A DNA stretch of 50,995 nucleotides, from NCBI GenBank assembly GCA_007693745.1, contig REDA01000074.1:1-50995 (forward strand), in the 5' to 3' direction. Below are positions 23,686 through 31,562 of this stretch, piece by piece. The DNA comes from Balneolaceae bacterium (lineage in GTDB: Bacteria > Bacteroidota > Rhodothermia > Balneolales > Balneolaceae). The stretch's first letter is position 1; every line of letters starts with the position of its first letter. The translations under genes were made by a program, and so were the position numbers. A model generated the notes under the pieces. It did no database searches. It worked only from the letters and a program-made list of their open reading frames with translations, and had not been told where the DNA came from.

Positions 23686-23896
23686 ATCTTTAAACTGAAG
23701 ATCTATTGATTACGAACTCTAAATATCCCCTTTAGATTACAGATTCACAACTATAAGCCTGATCTCTTTTCATCCTCTGCAGCTACAGTTATTCAAATGC
23801 CGGCAGCAGTAATATCTTTCCAAATCAGCCGCTATCTTGAAACAATGAACTTTTACAATCAGGAAGTTGCCGTTTTATCGTTTCAATACCTATATT

Positions 23897-23916
23897 ATAC
23901 ACACTTAAATGTGTAT
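23897..23916. promoter_or_regulatory. near-perfect 20-bp palindrome over the start of the metal operon
   Basis: ATACACACTTAAATGTGTAT: 18 of 20 positions are symmetric (one mismatched pair). It overlaps the start codons at 23909 and 23915 of the His-rich protein, a position where a bound repressor would block transcription or initiation. Length and context suit a Zur/Fur-type or MntR-type metalloregulator; no regulator gene is in the window. Confidence 0.45.
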
Positions 23917-24217
23917 GAAATTAACAGCCGAAACATATCGTCCCCTTCTGTTTGCTGCAGTTCTTCTGCTCGCACAGTTTCTTTCTGTGGCTCATTACCA
24001 CGAGGATCATCACGATTGCAGTATTACGGCCTTCGAAGAAGTTCATGAGGACAACTGTATTCTATGTGATGTTACGGTCTCTTTTTTAAACACTTCCAGT
24101 ACAGATCAAACAACCGGTACTCTCACCACCGGAAACGTTATTCTGCCCTTCTGCCAGTTTCTGAACTCAGAAATTTCTGACTGCGGTCTGGGTCGTGCCC
24201 CTCCATTCTTCTCATAG
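23909..24217 (+). CDS. small His/Cys-rich exported protein, metal-binding candidate
   Basis: 102 residues (100 if started at 23915). A hydrophobic N-terminal segment (YRPLLFAAVLLLAQFLSVA) is followed at once by a metal-ligand cluster AHYHEDHHDC and later EVHEDNCILCDV, giving five His and CxxC within about 25 residues. The rest is low-complexity Thr/Ser-rich and ends without a known domain. First gene of an operon with a DHDHG lipoprotein and a ZnuD-like TonB receptor, so it may be a periplasmic or surface zinc/copper carrier. I do not recognise a named family. Confidence 0.7.
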   Translation: MCMKLTAETYRPLLFAAVLLLAQFLSVAHYHEDHHDCSITAFEEVHEDNCILCDVTVSFLNTSSTDQTTGTLTTGNVILPFCQFLNSEISDCGLGRAPPFFS

Positions 24218-24305
24218 AGTTATCCATTCTTTGCTACTGCATTCTTTTGAATCCAATGGAAGGATTGCAGAAATCATTCTTATCACTCATTAACTCTCTG
24301 ATACA

Positions 24306-24785
24306 ATGAAGATCTATAGATTTATTTTGCCACTTTTTCTCTTTTTTACACTTACATCAAGCCTGGTTTTAACAGGATGTGGTTCAGATCATGACCATGG
24401 CCCGACACCGGTTGGAATCGTTCTCTCCGCCGGCGGAACGGATCTGGCCATACAGGAAGGCACCACCATCACCTATCCGACAGGCGCTGCAGACGCAATC
24501 GAAATCCAAACGGAAGAAACGGTATCACCAGTAACCGTGACCTTTCTGATGGAGGATGGAGAACGCTTTACTCCGGATGTAAACGATGGCTATTCACTCC
24601 GGTTTTCAGCTTCCAACAGCTCAGTTATCAGCGTTGTGCACCCGCTGACAAACCAGTGGACTTTCTCTCTCGAGGGTGTTCAGGCGGGCGAATCTGCTGT
24701 GAATTTTCAGCTGTGGCATGTCGGGCATTCCGACTTTGAGTCCAGAGATTTCACAATCCGCGTAGTAACTCCGGCCACTCAGTAA
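24306..24785 (+). CDS. lipoprotein with N-terminal DHDHG motif, metal-uptake accessory
   Basis: 159 residues. Lipoprotein signal (LFFTLTSSLVLTGC) followed by GSDHDHGPTP, a likely metal-binding tail right after the lipid anchor. The body (~35-155) appears beta-rich and Ig-like (VTVTFLMEDGERFTPDVND, WTFSLEGVQAGESAVNFQLWHVGH) and ends with more His (WHVGHSDF). Located between the His-rich protein and the TonB receptor, 5 nt from the latter, so it is probably an outer-membrane-attached metal-binding partner of that receptor. Function is inferred from ligands and context only. Confidence 0.75.
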   Translation: MKIYRFILPLFLFFTLTSSLVLTGCGSDHDHGPTPVGIVLSAGGTDLAIQEGTTITYPTGAADAIEIQTEETVSPVTVTFLMEDGERFTPDVNDGYSLRFSASNSSVISVVHPLTNQWTFSLEGVQAGESAVNFQLWHVGHSDFESRDFTIRVVTPATQ

Positions 24786-24790
24786 CAACT

Positions 24791-27058
24791 TTGAAAAATC
24801 CGGCGCTACCCATACTTATTTTTCTGTTATTGGGATCCCTTTTTATTTCCGGCAGAGCAGATGCCATGAGTGAACTTTCCGGTTCACTCTCCGGATATCT
24901 TACGGATCGCGATACAGGTGAACCTGTTGCACATGTCTATCTTCATCTTGAGGAGATCAACAGACACACCTATACCGACAGAAACGGCTTTTTTTCGATG
25001 CCGAATCTGCCTGCCGGCAGGTACACCCTGAAAATGCACAGGCTCGGCTATTCGACCCTTACAAAAAGTGTCGAAATCACCGGCCAGGATGAGTTGGAGC
25101 TACAGATTACTCTGTCACCATCACTCATTCAGGGTAGCACGATTGAAGTTTTTGCTGCATCCGATGGGTTTACCGGAAGCAATATCGAGCATGCTTCTAT
25201 AAAATTAACCGGATCCGCACTCAGAAGTGCTCTGGGAACTACACTGGCAGAAACTCTCTCGAATCAGCCTGGGTTCGATATGCGTACGATGGGTGCTGCC
25301 CCCGCCAGGCCTGTGATACGCGGACTTGGTGACGAACGGGTACTGATTCTTCAGGATGGAGAGCGTACCGGAGACTTTTCAGCCTCTTCTGCAGATCATG
25401 CTGTAACGATTGATCCTGCCGGTGCAGATGAGATCCAGATTGCCAGGGGACCTGCTGCCCTGCTCTACGGATCCAATGCGATTGGCGGAGTCATTAATGT
25501 AGTACGAAACCAGATTGCGACCTCCGTGCCCGCAGCAGTAAATGGCACAGTTACTCTTCAGGGTTCGTCTGTAAATGACGGCGGCTCACTTGGCGGTTCA
25601 CTTTCTGTTCCTCTGAATCAGAGTGTTTTGAACCTTGATCTTAACGGTCGTATAGGCAGAGATTTCCGGTATCCCGGCGGGATAATCGAAAACTCCGGTT
25701 ATCTGACATCCAGCAATGCTGCCAGTTACAGTATGATCAGACCATGGGGTTACAGCGGGTTTTCAGTATCCACCTATTTGAGCGATTACGGAATACCACC
25801 GGATCCGCAGGGCGGGCATCCGGATGGTGTGGATATTGAGATGCGAAAATTTCAGATCGACAACAGAAGTGAAATCGTCCGCGATTCCGGATTTTTCAAA
25901 CTGTTAGAGTCTCATTTGTCGTATAAATACTACAACCACAAAGAGTTTGAAACATCCGAGATCATCGGTACTGAATTTACCCGCAACTCTCTGAATCTGA
26001 CTGTTAAAGGCCATCATCAGAACATCGGTTTTTTTAATGATGGAGTGATCGGTTTGTGGGCCGGGTTCGATGATACCTTTATCTTTGATCGCTTCAATAT
26101 TGAGACCAACGGAATCAGCGGAGCTCTCTATTCTGTTCAGGAGGCCGATATTGGTTCACTGCATATTGAACTCGGCATCCGGGCCGAAGCCAGCAGTGAA
26201 ATACCAAAACAGGAAAAACCAACCTCGAGAATTGGAAATATCAGGCAACGCAGCTTCTTCGGTATCGCTTCTTCCGGTTCGTTGATCTACCATTTCGGCA
26301 GAGGACTCTATCTCGGAGGAGTCGTGATGCATTCCTACAGGCCCCCAACAGCAAATGAGCTCTTTTCAGAGGGGCCGCATATCGCTGCATACGCATTTGA
26401 AATCGGAAATCCAGATCTGAACCCGGAGAGAGGACTGGGGAAGGAACTTTTCATCCGTTATAAAACATCAGCCGTAAATCTTGAATTCTCCGCTTATCAC
26501 AATCAATTCAGCAATTATATCTACCCGGCAGATACCGGACGGGAAAATCTTTTCTTTCCGGGGCTGAACGATTTCCAGTTTGAAGCAGCACGTGCCCGGA
26601 TATATGGACTGGAGGGTCAGGGAGAATTTCATCTGCTCCCAAGGCTGATCGCTTTTGCGACAGCTTCCTATACAGTAGGCAAAAGAGATGATCCGGGAAC
26701 TGAAAATACAGCGAACAGTTTCAGCAGCCAAAGTCACCGTTATCTGCCCATGATCCCTCCCCTGAGGCTCACAACCGGTCTTAGATATGTTGAGGGGCCG
26801 TTCTCAGTTGGCGGAACCTATCGTTATTCATCCACCCAGGCCAGAACTGCCCGATTCGAAGAGCCGACGGAATCCTATAACCTTTTTCACTTAAATGCTC
26901 AGTACAGGATTACCACGCAGTCCAACCTTCTGCACACCTTTTCATTGAACGTGCAAAATCTGACCAATGTCCGTTACAGAAACCATCTCTCCAGGCTGAA
27001 AGAGATCTTCCCTGAACCGGGAAGAAGCATCAACCTTCTCTACAAGCTCTATTTTTGA
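24791..27058 (+). CDS. TonB-dependent receptor, ZnuD-like (zinc)
   Basis: 755 residues, outer-membrane beta-barrel transporter. Signal peptide (LPILIFLLLGSLFISGRADA), a carboxypeptidase-regulatory-like domain (~30-110, GYLTDRDTGEPVAHVYL, PAGRYTLKMHRLGYS), plug (~125-240) and barrel to a C-terminal aromatic residue (LLYKLYF). The plug sequence RPVIRGLGDERVLILQDGE, then ASSADHAVTIDPAGADEIQI and RGPAALLYGSNAIGGVINV, matches the pattern of ZnuD-type zinc receptors, including the conserved D-H. The start codon is TTG at 24791; no ATG fits the signal. It closes the putative metal operon. Other metals (Cu, Ni) remain possible. Confidence 0.85.
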   Translation: MKNPALPILIFLLLGSLFISGRADAMSELSGSLSGYLTDRDTGEPVAHVYLHLEEINRHTYTDRNGFFSMPNLPAGRYTLKMHRLGYSTLTKSVEITGQDELELQITLSPSLIQGSTIEVFAASDGFTGSNIEHASIKLTGSALRSALGTTLAETLSNQPGFDMRTMGAAPARPVIRGLGDERVLILQDGERTGDFSASSADHAVTIDPAGADEIQIARGPAALLYGSNAIGGVINVVRNQIATSVPAAVNGTVTLQGSSVNDGGSLGGSLSVPLNQSVLNLDLNGRIGRDFRYPGGIIENSGYLTSSNAASYSMIRPWGYSGFSVSTYLSDYGIPPDPQGGHPDGVDIEMRKFQIDNRSEIVRDSGFFKLLESHLSYKYYNHKEFETSEIIGTEFTRNSLNLTVKGHHQNIGFFNDGVIGLWAGFDDTFIFDRFNIETNGISGALYSVQEADIGSLHIELGIRAEASSEIPKQEKPTSRIGNIRQRSFFGIASSGSLIYHFGRGLYLGGVVMHSYRPPTANELFSEGPHIAAYAFEIGNPDLNPERGLGKELFIRYKTSAVNLEFSAYHNQFSNYIYPADTGRENLFFPGLNDFQFEAARARIYGLEGQGEFHLLPRLIAFATASYTVGKRDDPGTENTANSFSSQSHRYLPMIPPLRLTTGLRYVEGPFSVGGTYRYSSTQARTARFEEPTESYNLFHLNAQYRITTQSNLLHTFSLNVQNLTNVRYRNHLSRLKEIFPEPGRSINLLYKLYF

Positions 27059-27127
27059 TTCCCGCTGTGATTAAATTTGAACTAAAACATTCAACTTACT
27101 GGTGATCAACAACTTCCCCGGTATATT

Positions 27128-27919
27128 ATGAACTACTCTCAAAAACAACACGGAATAAATACTCCTGACGAGCGTGTGGAAACAGCTGTTCTTCTTGCTG
27201 CCGGACTTGGCAGACGCATACAGCCGATATCTCAATGGAAGCCTAAATGCCTGATTGAAGCGGGAGGCTTTACCCTGCTGGAATGCACAATCAGAGCACT
27301 CGAGTTTGCGGGTATAAAAAAATTAATCATCGTAACGGGACACCTTGCTGAACAGATTGATTCCTTCATAAAATCAATGGATCATAATCTGACCATTCAT
27401 ACCATTCACAATTCCAAATTTGCATCAACCAATAATGTATATTCCCTCTGGCTTGCAGGTAAAGAATTAAATGAACCCTTTTTACTGCTTGAATCCGATT
27501 TGATTTACGACACTCAAGCATTGAAGGAGTTCGTTATTCCGGACCGTATCGCCCTGGATCTCTACAAACCCGAACTGCACAGCGGTACTACTGCCAATCT
27601 CTCAAAAAACGGGTTTATTCAGGAATTACTTAGTGGTACTGTCTCTGAAGAAAAGAAGGGGGATTACAAGACAGTAAATATCTGCTCTTTATCAGTGCAT
27701 TCATGGGAACTTCTGCGAAAAAAAATAGAGAAATGCATTAAAAAAAATGATGTCAATCTCTTCTACGAACAAGCCATTGGAGAGTTGATTTCAGAGAAAT
27801 CCGTTTCATTAAAAATGGTGGACTTTTCAGCTGTATGGTGGGATGAAATTGATTCAATATCGGATCTGAAAAGAGTTACAGAAAACATTGAATCACGTCT
27901 CTTGAGAACAGGAACCTGA
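27128..27919 (+). CDS. LicC-like nucleotidyltransferase (CTP:phospho-alcohol cytidylyltransferase)
   Basis: 263 residues, GT-A nucleotidyltransferase. The nucleotide loop is VLLAAGLGRRIQPISQWKPKCLIE; substrate-side motifs include NSKFASTNNVYSLWLA, as in LicC choline-phosphate and aminoethylphosphonate cytidylyltransferases, and LLLESDLIYD with the metal-binding Asp; late WWDEIDSISDLKR fits the same group. It probably makes a CDP-activated alcohol (glycerol, choline, ethanolamine or ribitol). First gene of a plus-strand pair with a CDP-glycerol-type phosphotransferase (18-nt gap), which could use that product. Confidence 0.83.
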   Translation: MNYSQKQHGINTPDERVETAVLLAAGLGRRIQPISQWKPKCLIEAGGFTLLECTIRALEFAGIKKLIIVTGHLAEQIDSFIKSMDHNLTIHTIHNSKFASTNNVYSLWLAGKELNEPFLLLESDLIYDTQALKEFVIPDRIALDLYKPELHSGTTANLSKNGFIQELLSGTVSEEKKGDYKTVNICSLSVHSWELLRKKIEKCIKKNDVNLFYEQAIGELISEKSVSLKMVDFSAVWWDEIDSISDLKRVTENIESRLLRTGT

Positions 27920-27937
27920 TTGAAATAGGACTGATTC

Positions 27938-29116
27938 ATGTTCAGATACATACGTGAGTGGTTTGGTGGTCTTCTCTCCCTCCTGTTGCCACTTGTTGTG
28001 AATAAGGAAAATAATCTTGTAGTCCTCACTGCATTTCATGGCTATGGCTACCGTGGCAACACCAGAGCTCTTTACGAGGGTTTGATCCTTTGTGATCAGC
28101 TCAGGGCAGTCTGGTTAAGCCGGGATCCTCAAATCGTGGACCTGCTGAACAGGCGGTATGGAGCCGGAAAAGCAGAACGAATGCACTCTTTCCGTGGGCT
28201 GAAACTTCTTGCTGCCTCCTCGGCTCTGCTTTTTACGCATGGAACGAGCGATTTCGCTTTTCTCCGGCTGCCGAGAAGATCCCTCCGGATCCAGACCTAT
28301 CACGGTCTTCCGACAAAACGAGGGGAGTTTCTGCGCCCGGCTTCTCAAAAAAAACCGGGATGGGTGCACAGGTTCATTCTCAGGTACCGGTTTGAACCGA
28401 TCAGCTTCTTTTTATCAAGCTCACCGCTCGTTTCCCGTCTCTTCTCGCAAAGGTTTGGGATCGCCATAGAGAAATTCATTGAGACCGGTTACCCCGCATA
28501 TGATGAATTCTTTAAGAATAATTCGGAACCATTACTCCCGGCAGAGGTTTGGCCTTCCTCTCCGGAGGCAGATGGAATCATTCTCTATGCCCCTACCTTC
28601 CGAAGAAAAGAGAGAACCCGCTGGTTTCCATTTGATCATTTTGATTTTACTGCATTACACTCATTCCTGGAAGAGAAAAAACTGCTGCTTGTGCTACGGC
28701 AACATCCGAATGATACACAAGATCTGAGTAGATTTACTTCTCACAGCCCGAGAATCGTGCTGGCTGATCAATCATTCGTAGAAGATGTGACAACTCTGCT
28801 TCAAATATCCAAAGGAATCATCAGTGATTACAGCAGTATCACATTGGAAGGGTCCCTGAAAGATATTCCTTCCATTTATATTCCATACGATTTAATCAGC
28901 TATGAAAGAGGGCTCATCCTGCCCTATTCAGAAATGACTGCCGGGCCCGTTGTGACCAGCGGCACTCAATTCCTGGCTGCTCTGCGCAGCATCACAGAAA
29001 ATCCTGAACAGGATTCAGATAAACGATTAACCCTTCGCACTCTGTTCATGAAGCAGGAACAAGGAAACTCCACCGGAAATGTCATCCGGTTTCTCAAAGC
29101 CCGGATGCTTTCCTAA
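27938..29116 (+). CDS. CDP-glycerol/ribitol glycerophosphotransferase-like (TagB/TagF family)
   Basis: 392 residues of the Glyphos_transf family, transferring a polyol phosphate from a CDP donor to a surface polymer at the inner membrane. Recognised blocks: FHGYGYRGNTRALYEGL, QTYHGLPTKRGEF, ETGYPAYDEFF, ILYAPTFRRKE and, near the C-terminus, GIISDYSSITLEGSLKDIPSIY. The last carries the conserved SDYSS-like donor site. Directly follows the LicC-like cytidylyltransferase. In Gram-positives this family makes teichoic acids; here it presumably builds a capsule or LPS decoration. Confidence 0.88.
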   Translation: MFRYIREWFGGLLSLLLPLVVNKENNLVVLTAFHGYGYRGNTRALYEGLILCDQLRAVWLSRDPQIVDLLNRRYGAGKAERMHSFRGLKLLAASSALLFTHGTSDFAFLRLPRRSLRIQTYHGLPTKRGEFLRPASQKKPGWVHRFILRYRFEPISFFLSSSPLVSRLFSQRFGIAIEKFIETGYPAYDEFFKNNSEPLLPAEVWPSSPEADGIILYAPTFRRKERTRWFPFDHFDFTALHSFLEEKKLLLVLRQHPNDTQDLSRFTSHSPRIVLADQSFVEDVTTLLQISKGIISDYSSITLEGSLKDIPSIYIPYDLISYERGLILPYSEMTAGPVVTSGTQFLAALRSITENPEQDSDKRLTLRTLFMKQEQGNSTGNVIRFLKARMLS

Positions 29117-29125
29117 AGCATCCCA

Positions 29126-30109
29126 TCACTTCGGTTCCTGAGCAGAAGCCTGCTGTTCTTTTTTTAATTCTTCCAGATGATCAGCGTCACTGTAGTAAGA
29201 GATAATCAGAAAGAGAATCAGATTTGTGATCTTTTTCATAGCACTTGATACCAGCAACATAGCCGCAACCGAGGCCGTTGCCATTTCAAAGACTTTTGAA
29301 ACCTCGATACCCGCCCACATAAAAATCAGATCCCTGCTTGGTAAAAAAGGAATCCTGTTAACCATAATGATAATGGCAACAAACAGAAACCATACTGAAA
29401 CCGGAGTGTCCGGCAGTACCACACTCCACTGAACAATCAAAAGGCCGTGATGAAGCATGAATCGGAAAAGATAGATGGAGAACACAATTACGGCTTTGCG
29501 AAAGGGAAGACTGAATATGTATTTACGGAATTGAACCAGCACTGAGACGACTATAACCATCAAAAACAGCCCGAGAACGATGTAGAGCATATTCACATTG
29601 CCGATGAGGTCGGAAAGATCGATGACTCCGGCTGTGATCAGGGTCCCGATCAGTAAAACAGCAACCAGATTGGATGTTACGGATGAGAGGATGTTGTTAT
29701 CCCTCACGTGCTTCAGTATTTCCTTGTCTGAATCTGAAAGATATTTTCTCGCCCAAAGAAAAAGATAAAATTCGCCCGAGTAGCCCATCACTTCCTCGTT
29801 GTACACTCTCTTGGTCAGAAATGCTTTGAACATTGGCCATCTTCGTAATCTCCATACCTGCTTATAGATAAAGACTTCACTGGTTGGAAGGGTAAGATAG
29901 AGCAGAAAAAATAGTGTGTAAAAGAGAGGTTGCGTTGGCAGTGACGTGATGACTTCGCGCCACCCAATGTCATACAGCTGATACCCGATCACAGAAACAA
30001 TGAGCATAACTACAATTCTGCGAAACCACTTCTGAAGCTGTTTGGCTCTCGGGCTATTTGAAAATTCACTCCAGCGATTTCGCAGATTTTCGGATGTGAG
30101 CAAAATCAA
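29126..30109 (-). CDS. multi-pass membrane protein of unknown function
   Basis: 327 residues with about seven hydrophobic helices between residues 33 and 305 and a charged C-terminal tail (HLEELKKEQQASAQEPK). A repeated architecture with VNRIPFLPSRDLIFMWAGIE in the last third is faintly like the lysylphosphatidylglycerol-synthase/UPF0104 membrane fold, but I cannot confirm it. The likely start is TTG at 30109; the first ATG would remove the N-terminal 34 residues. Between the phosphotransferase (convergent, 9 nt away) and the Stealth gene (same strand, 48 nt), it may be a flippase or accessory of that surface pathway. Confidence 0.7.
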   Translation of the reverse strand: MILLTSENLRNRWSEFSNSPRAKQLQKWFRRIVVMLIVSVIGYQLYDIGWREVITSLPTQPLFYTLFFLLYLTLPTSEVFIYKQVWRLRRWPMFKAFLTKRVYNEEVMGYSGEFYLFLWARKYLSDSDKEILKHVRDNNILSSVTSNLVAVLLIGTLITAGVIDLSDLIGNVNMLYIVLGLFLMVIVVSVLVQFRKYIFSLPFRKAVIVFSIYLFRFMLHHGLLIVQWSVVLPDTPVSVWFLFVAIIIMVNRIPFLPSRDLIFMWAGIEVSKVFEMATASVAAMLLVSSAMKKITNLILFLIISYYSDADHLEELKKEQQASAQEPK

Positions 30110-30157
30110 AAAAGGTTAGTTTGGTTTGTTAAGCAATGAGCCATGGCTTTTATCAAA

Positions 30158-31168
30158 TTATTCTCTCACACTTGGATTCAACTCTCCCCTTTCAGCAAAT
30201 ATAATCCCGTCAAGCACCTTTCTAATTCGACCTCTTTGTGATTTACTAAAGTTTTCAAAGCCCTGAAGCGAAAGAAAAGTACAATTTCCCTGCATGATCT
30301 TTTTAAGCTTCTTATTCAAAAAAAAACTCCCATCCAGTTCTCCGTTGAGCATCGTTACGTTAGCGGTATCATTCAGATCAGCATTGTTGGCTGATATTTC
30401 CAGATAATGAGCCAGAAACACTGAAGAAAATTGCTTTGCATCCCTGATTTTGTATAGGATATTGTCCTCAAACTGTTTGGGAAAACCAGAAAAGTATGAC
30501 TCCAGTGTAGATCGTCTGAGCGGATGGGGTACGTGTGGAAACCGGAAATAGCGTTCATCCATGCCGGCAAGTTCGGCCGACCTGATCTGCTGCAGATGAT
30601 GCAGAGATCGGGTGATACCAAAAAATGACCTGAGGAGCCGGCTGTAGAGGCGGTTCAGAAAAATTCGAGATGCCCCGTATCTGTGCATCTTTTTCCACTC
30701 TCCTCTGAGAACTACTTTATCTCCCTTAAAGAAATCGGACGGTTCAACCTTTTCTGTGAGAATAAAATCATCATTAAAATAGATAAACTTTTCCGACAAG
30801 CCAGGAACTCTCCATAACGCTGTCTCAATCGTTCGGTTATTATACGTCGGAAGAGCCCATTCATACCCTTCAAAAATAACTTTGTGATCTATAACAGATA
30901 TCCTGTGATCTGCCATAAATGTTTCAGAAAAATAGTGCGGCCTCTGCTGATCCGTGATGATGAAAATCCGATCAATCCAGGGAGCAAATTTAAGAATGGA
31001 GTGAACAGAATATCTCAGTTCTCCATTATCCATAAACCGGGTATGGTCTCTTCCTGTAACCAGCTCGGTTTTCGATTGATCCCGTTTCCCCTTCAGGAAT
31101 ATTCCCTTTTTTTTCAGGTAATCTTGGTCATTTCCATCAACCCATGTGATAACTGCATCAATACCCAT
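30158..31168 (-). CDS. Stealth-family sugar-phosphate transferase
   Basis: About 336 residues. Begins with the Stealth CR1 motif IDAVITWVDGND and carries CR2 (DNGELRYSVHSILKFAPWID, then FIITDQQRPHYF), followed by FIYFNDDFILTEKVEP and a C-terminal CR3/CR4-like part (HVPHPLRRSTLES, FPKQFEDNI). Stealth proteins transfer hexose-1-phosphate from a nucleotide sugar to capsule chains. I chose ATG 31168; a TTG at 31174 is the alternative. The neighbours (CDP-alcohol synthesis and polyol-phosphate transfer) fit a phosphodiester-linked capsule or LPS part. Confidence 0.88.
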   Translation of the reverse strand: MGIDAVITWVDGNDQDYLKKKGIFLKGKRDQSKTELVTGRDHTRFMDNGELRYSVHSILKFAPWIDRIFIITDQQRPHYFSETFMADHRISVIDHKVIFEGYEWALPTYNNRTIETALWRVPGLSEKFIYFNDDFILTEKVEPSDFFKGDKVVLRGEWKKMHRYGASRIFLNRLYSRLLRSFFGITRSLHHLQQIRSAELAGMDERYFRFPHVPHPLRRSTLESYFSGFPKQFEDNILYKIRDAKQFSSVFLAHYLEISANNADLNDTANVTMLNGELDGSFFLNKKLKKIMQGNCTFLSLQGFENFSKSQRGRIRKVLDGIIFAERGELNPSVRE

Positions 31169-31562
31169 CGACAATCCTGCCAGTCAAAATTCGCTTATTT
31201 TGATCAATTAACTAAATAAAGTAACGAAATTTTCCCATACACGAAGCTACTGAGTTGTAAATTTAAATATATCGGTAGTCTCGGGATCGCTTAATCCCGA
31301 AGTGAGATGTATCAGATCACAATTGAAATCTTTTTTAGCTAACCCTTTTATACAATCTGAGTAGAGGGAACTGAAGACTTAAAAGTCTCTTCATTCAGGG
31401 GTATATCTGAACTTTTCCGTTATGTTACGATGTGAAGCGGTTTTTTTTTCAGATCGTCATCTACCTTTCCGATGGTATCAAACAGCACTTCCCGCAACAT
31501 CTGCAAAAATCACGCTTGAACTTGTGAACTTACCTGCTTAACCTCAGGAAAAAAGAACCGGG
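31169..31562. other. divergent intergenic region, Stealth / amidohydrolase
   Basis: About 390 nt with no gene visible. It contains a hairpin at 31281-31300 (TCGGGAT, 6-nt loop, ATCCCGA) and a smaller one around AGACTTAAAAGTCT (31376-31389 region). Because both flanking genes point outward, neither hairpin is a simple terminator of them. Promoters for both must lie here; I could not pick convincing boxes. Confidence 0.4.

Noticed and set aside
31281-31300. Hairpin TCGGGAT/ATCCCGA as a riboswitch or terminator
   Set aside because: Located between divergent genes, too small for a known riboswitch and with no U-run; noted only as intergenic content.
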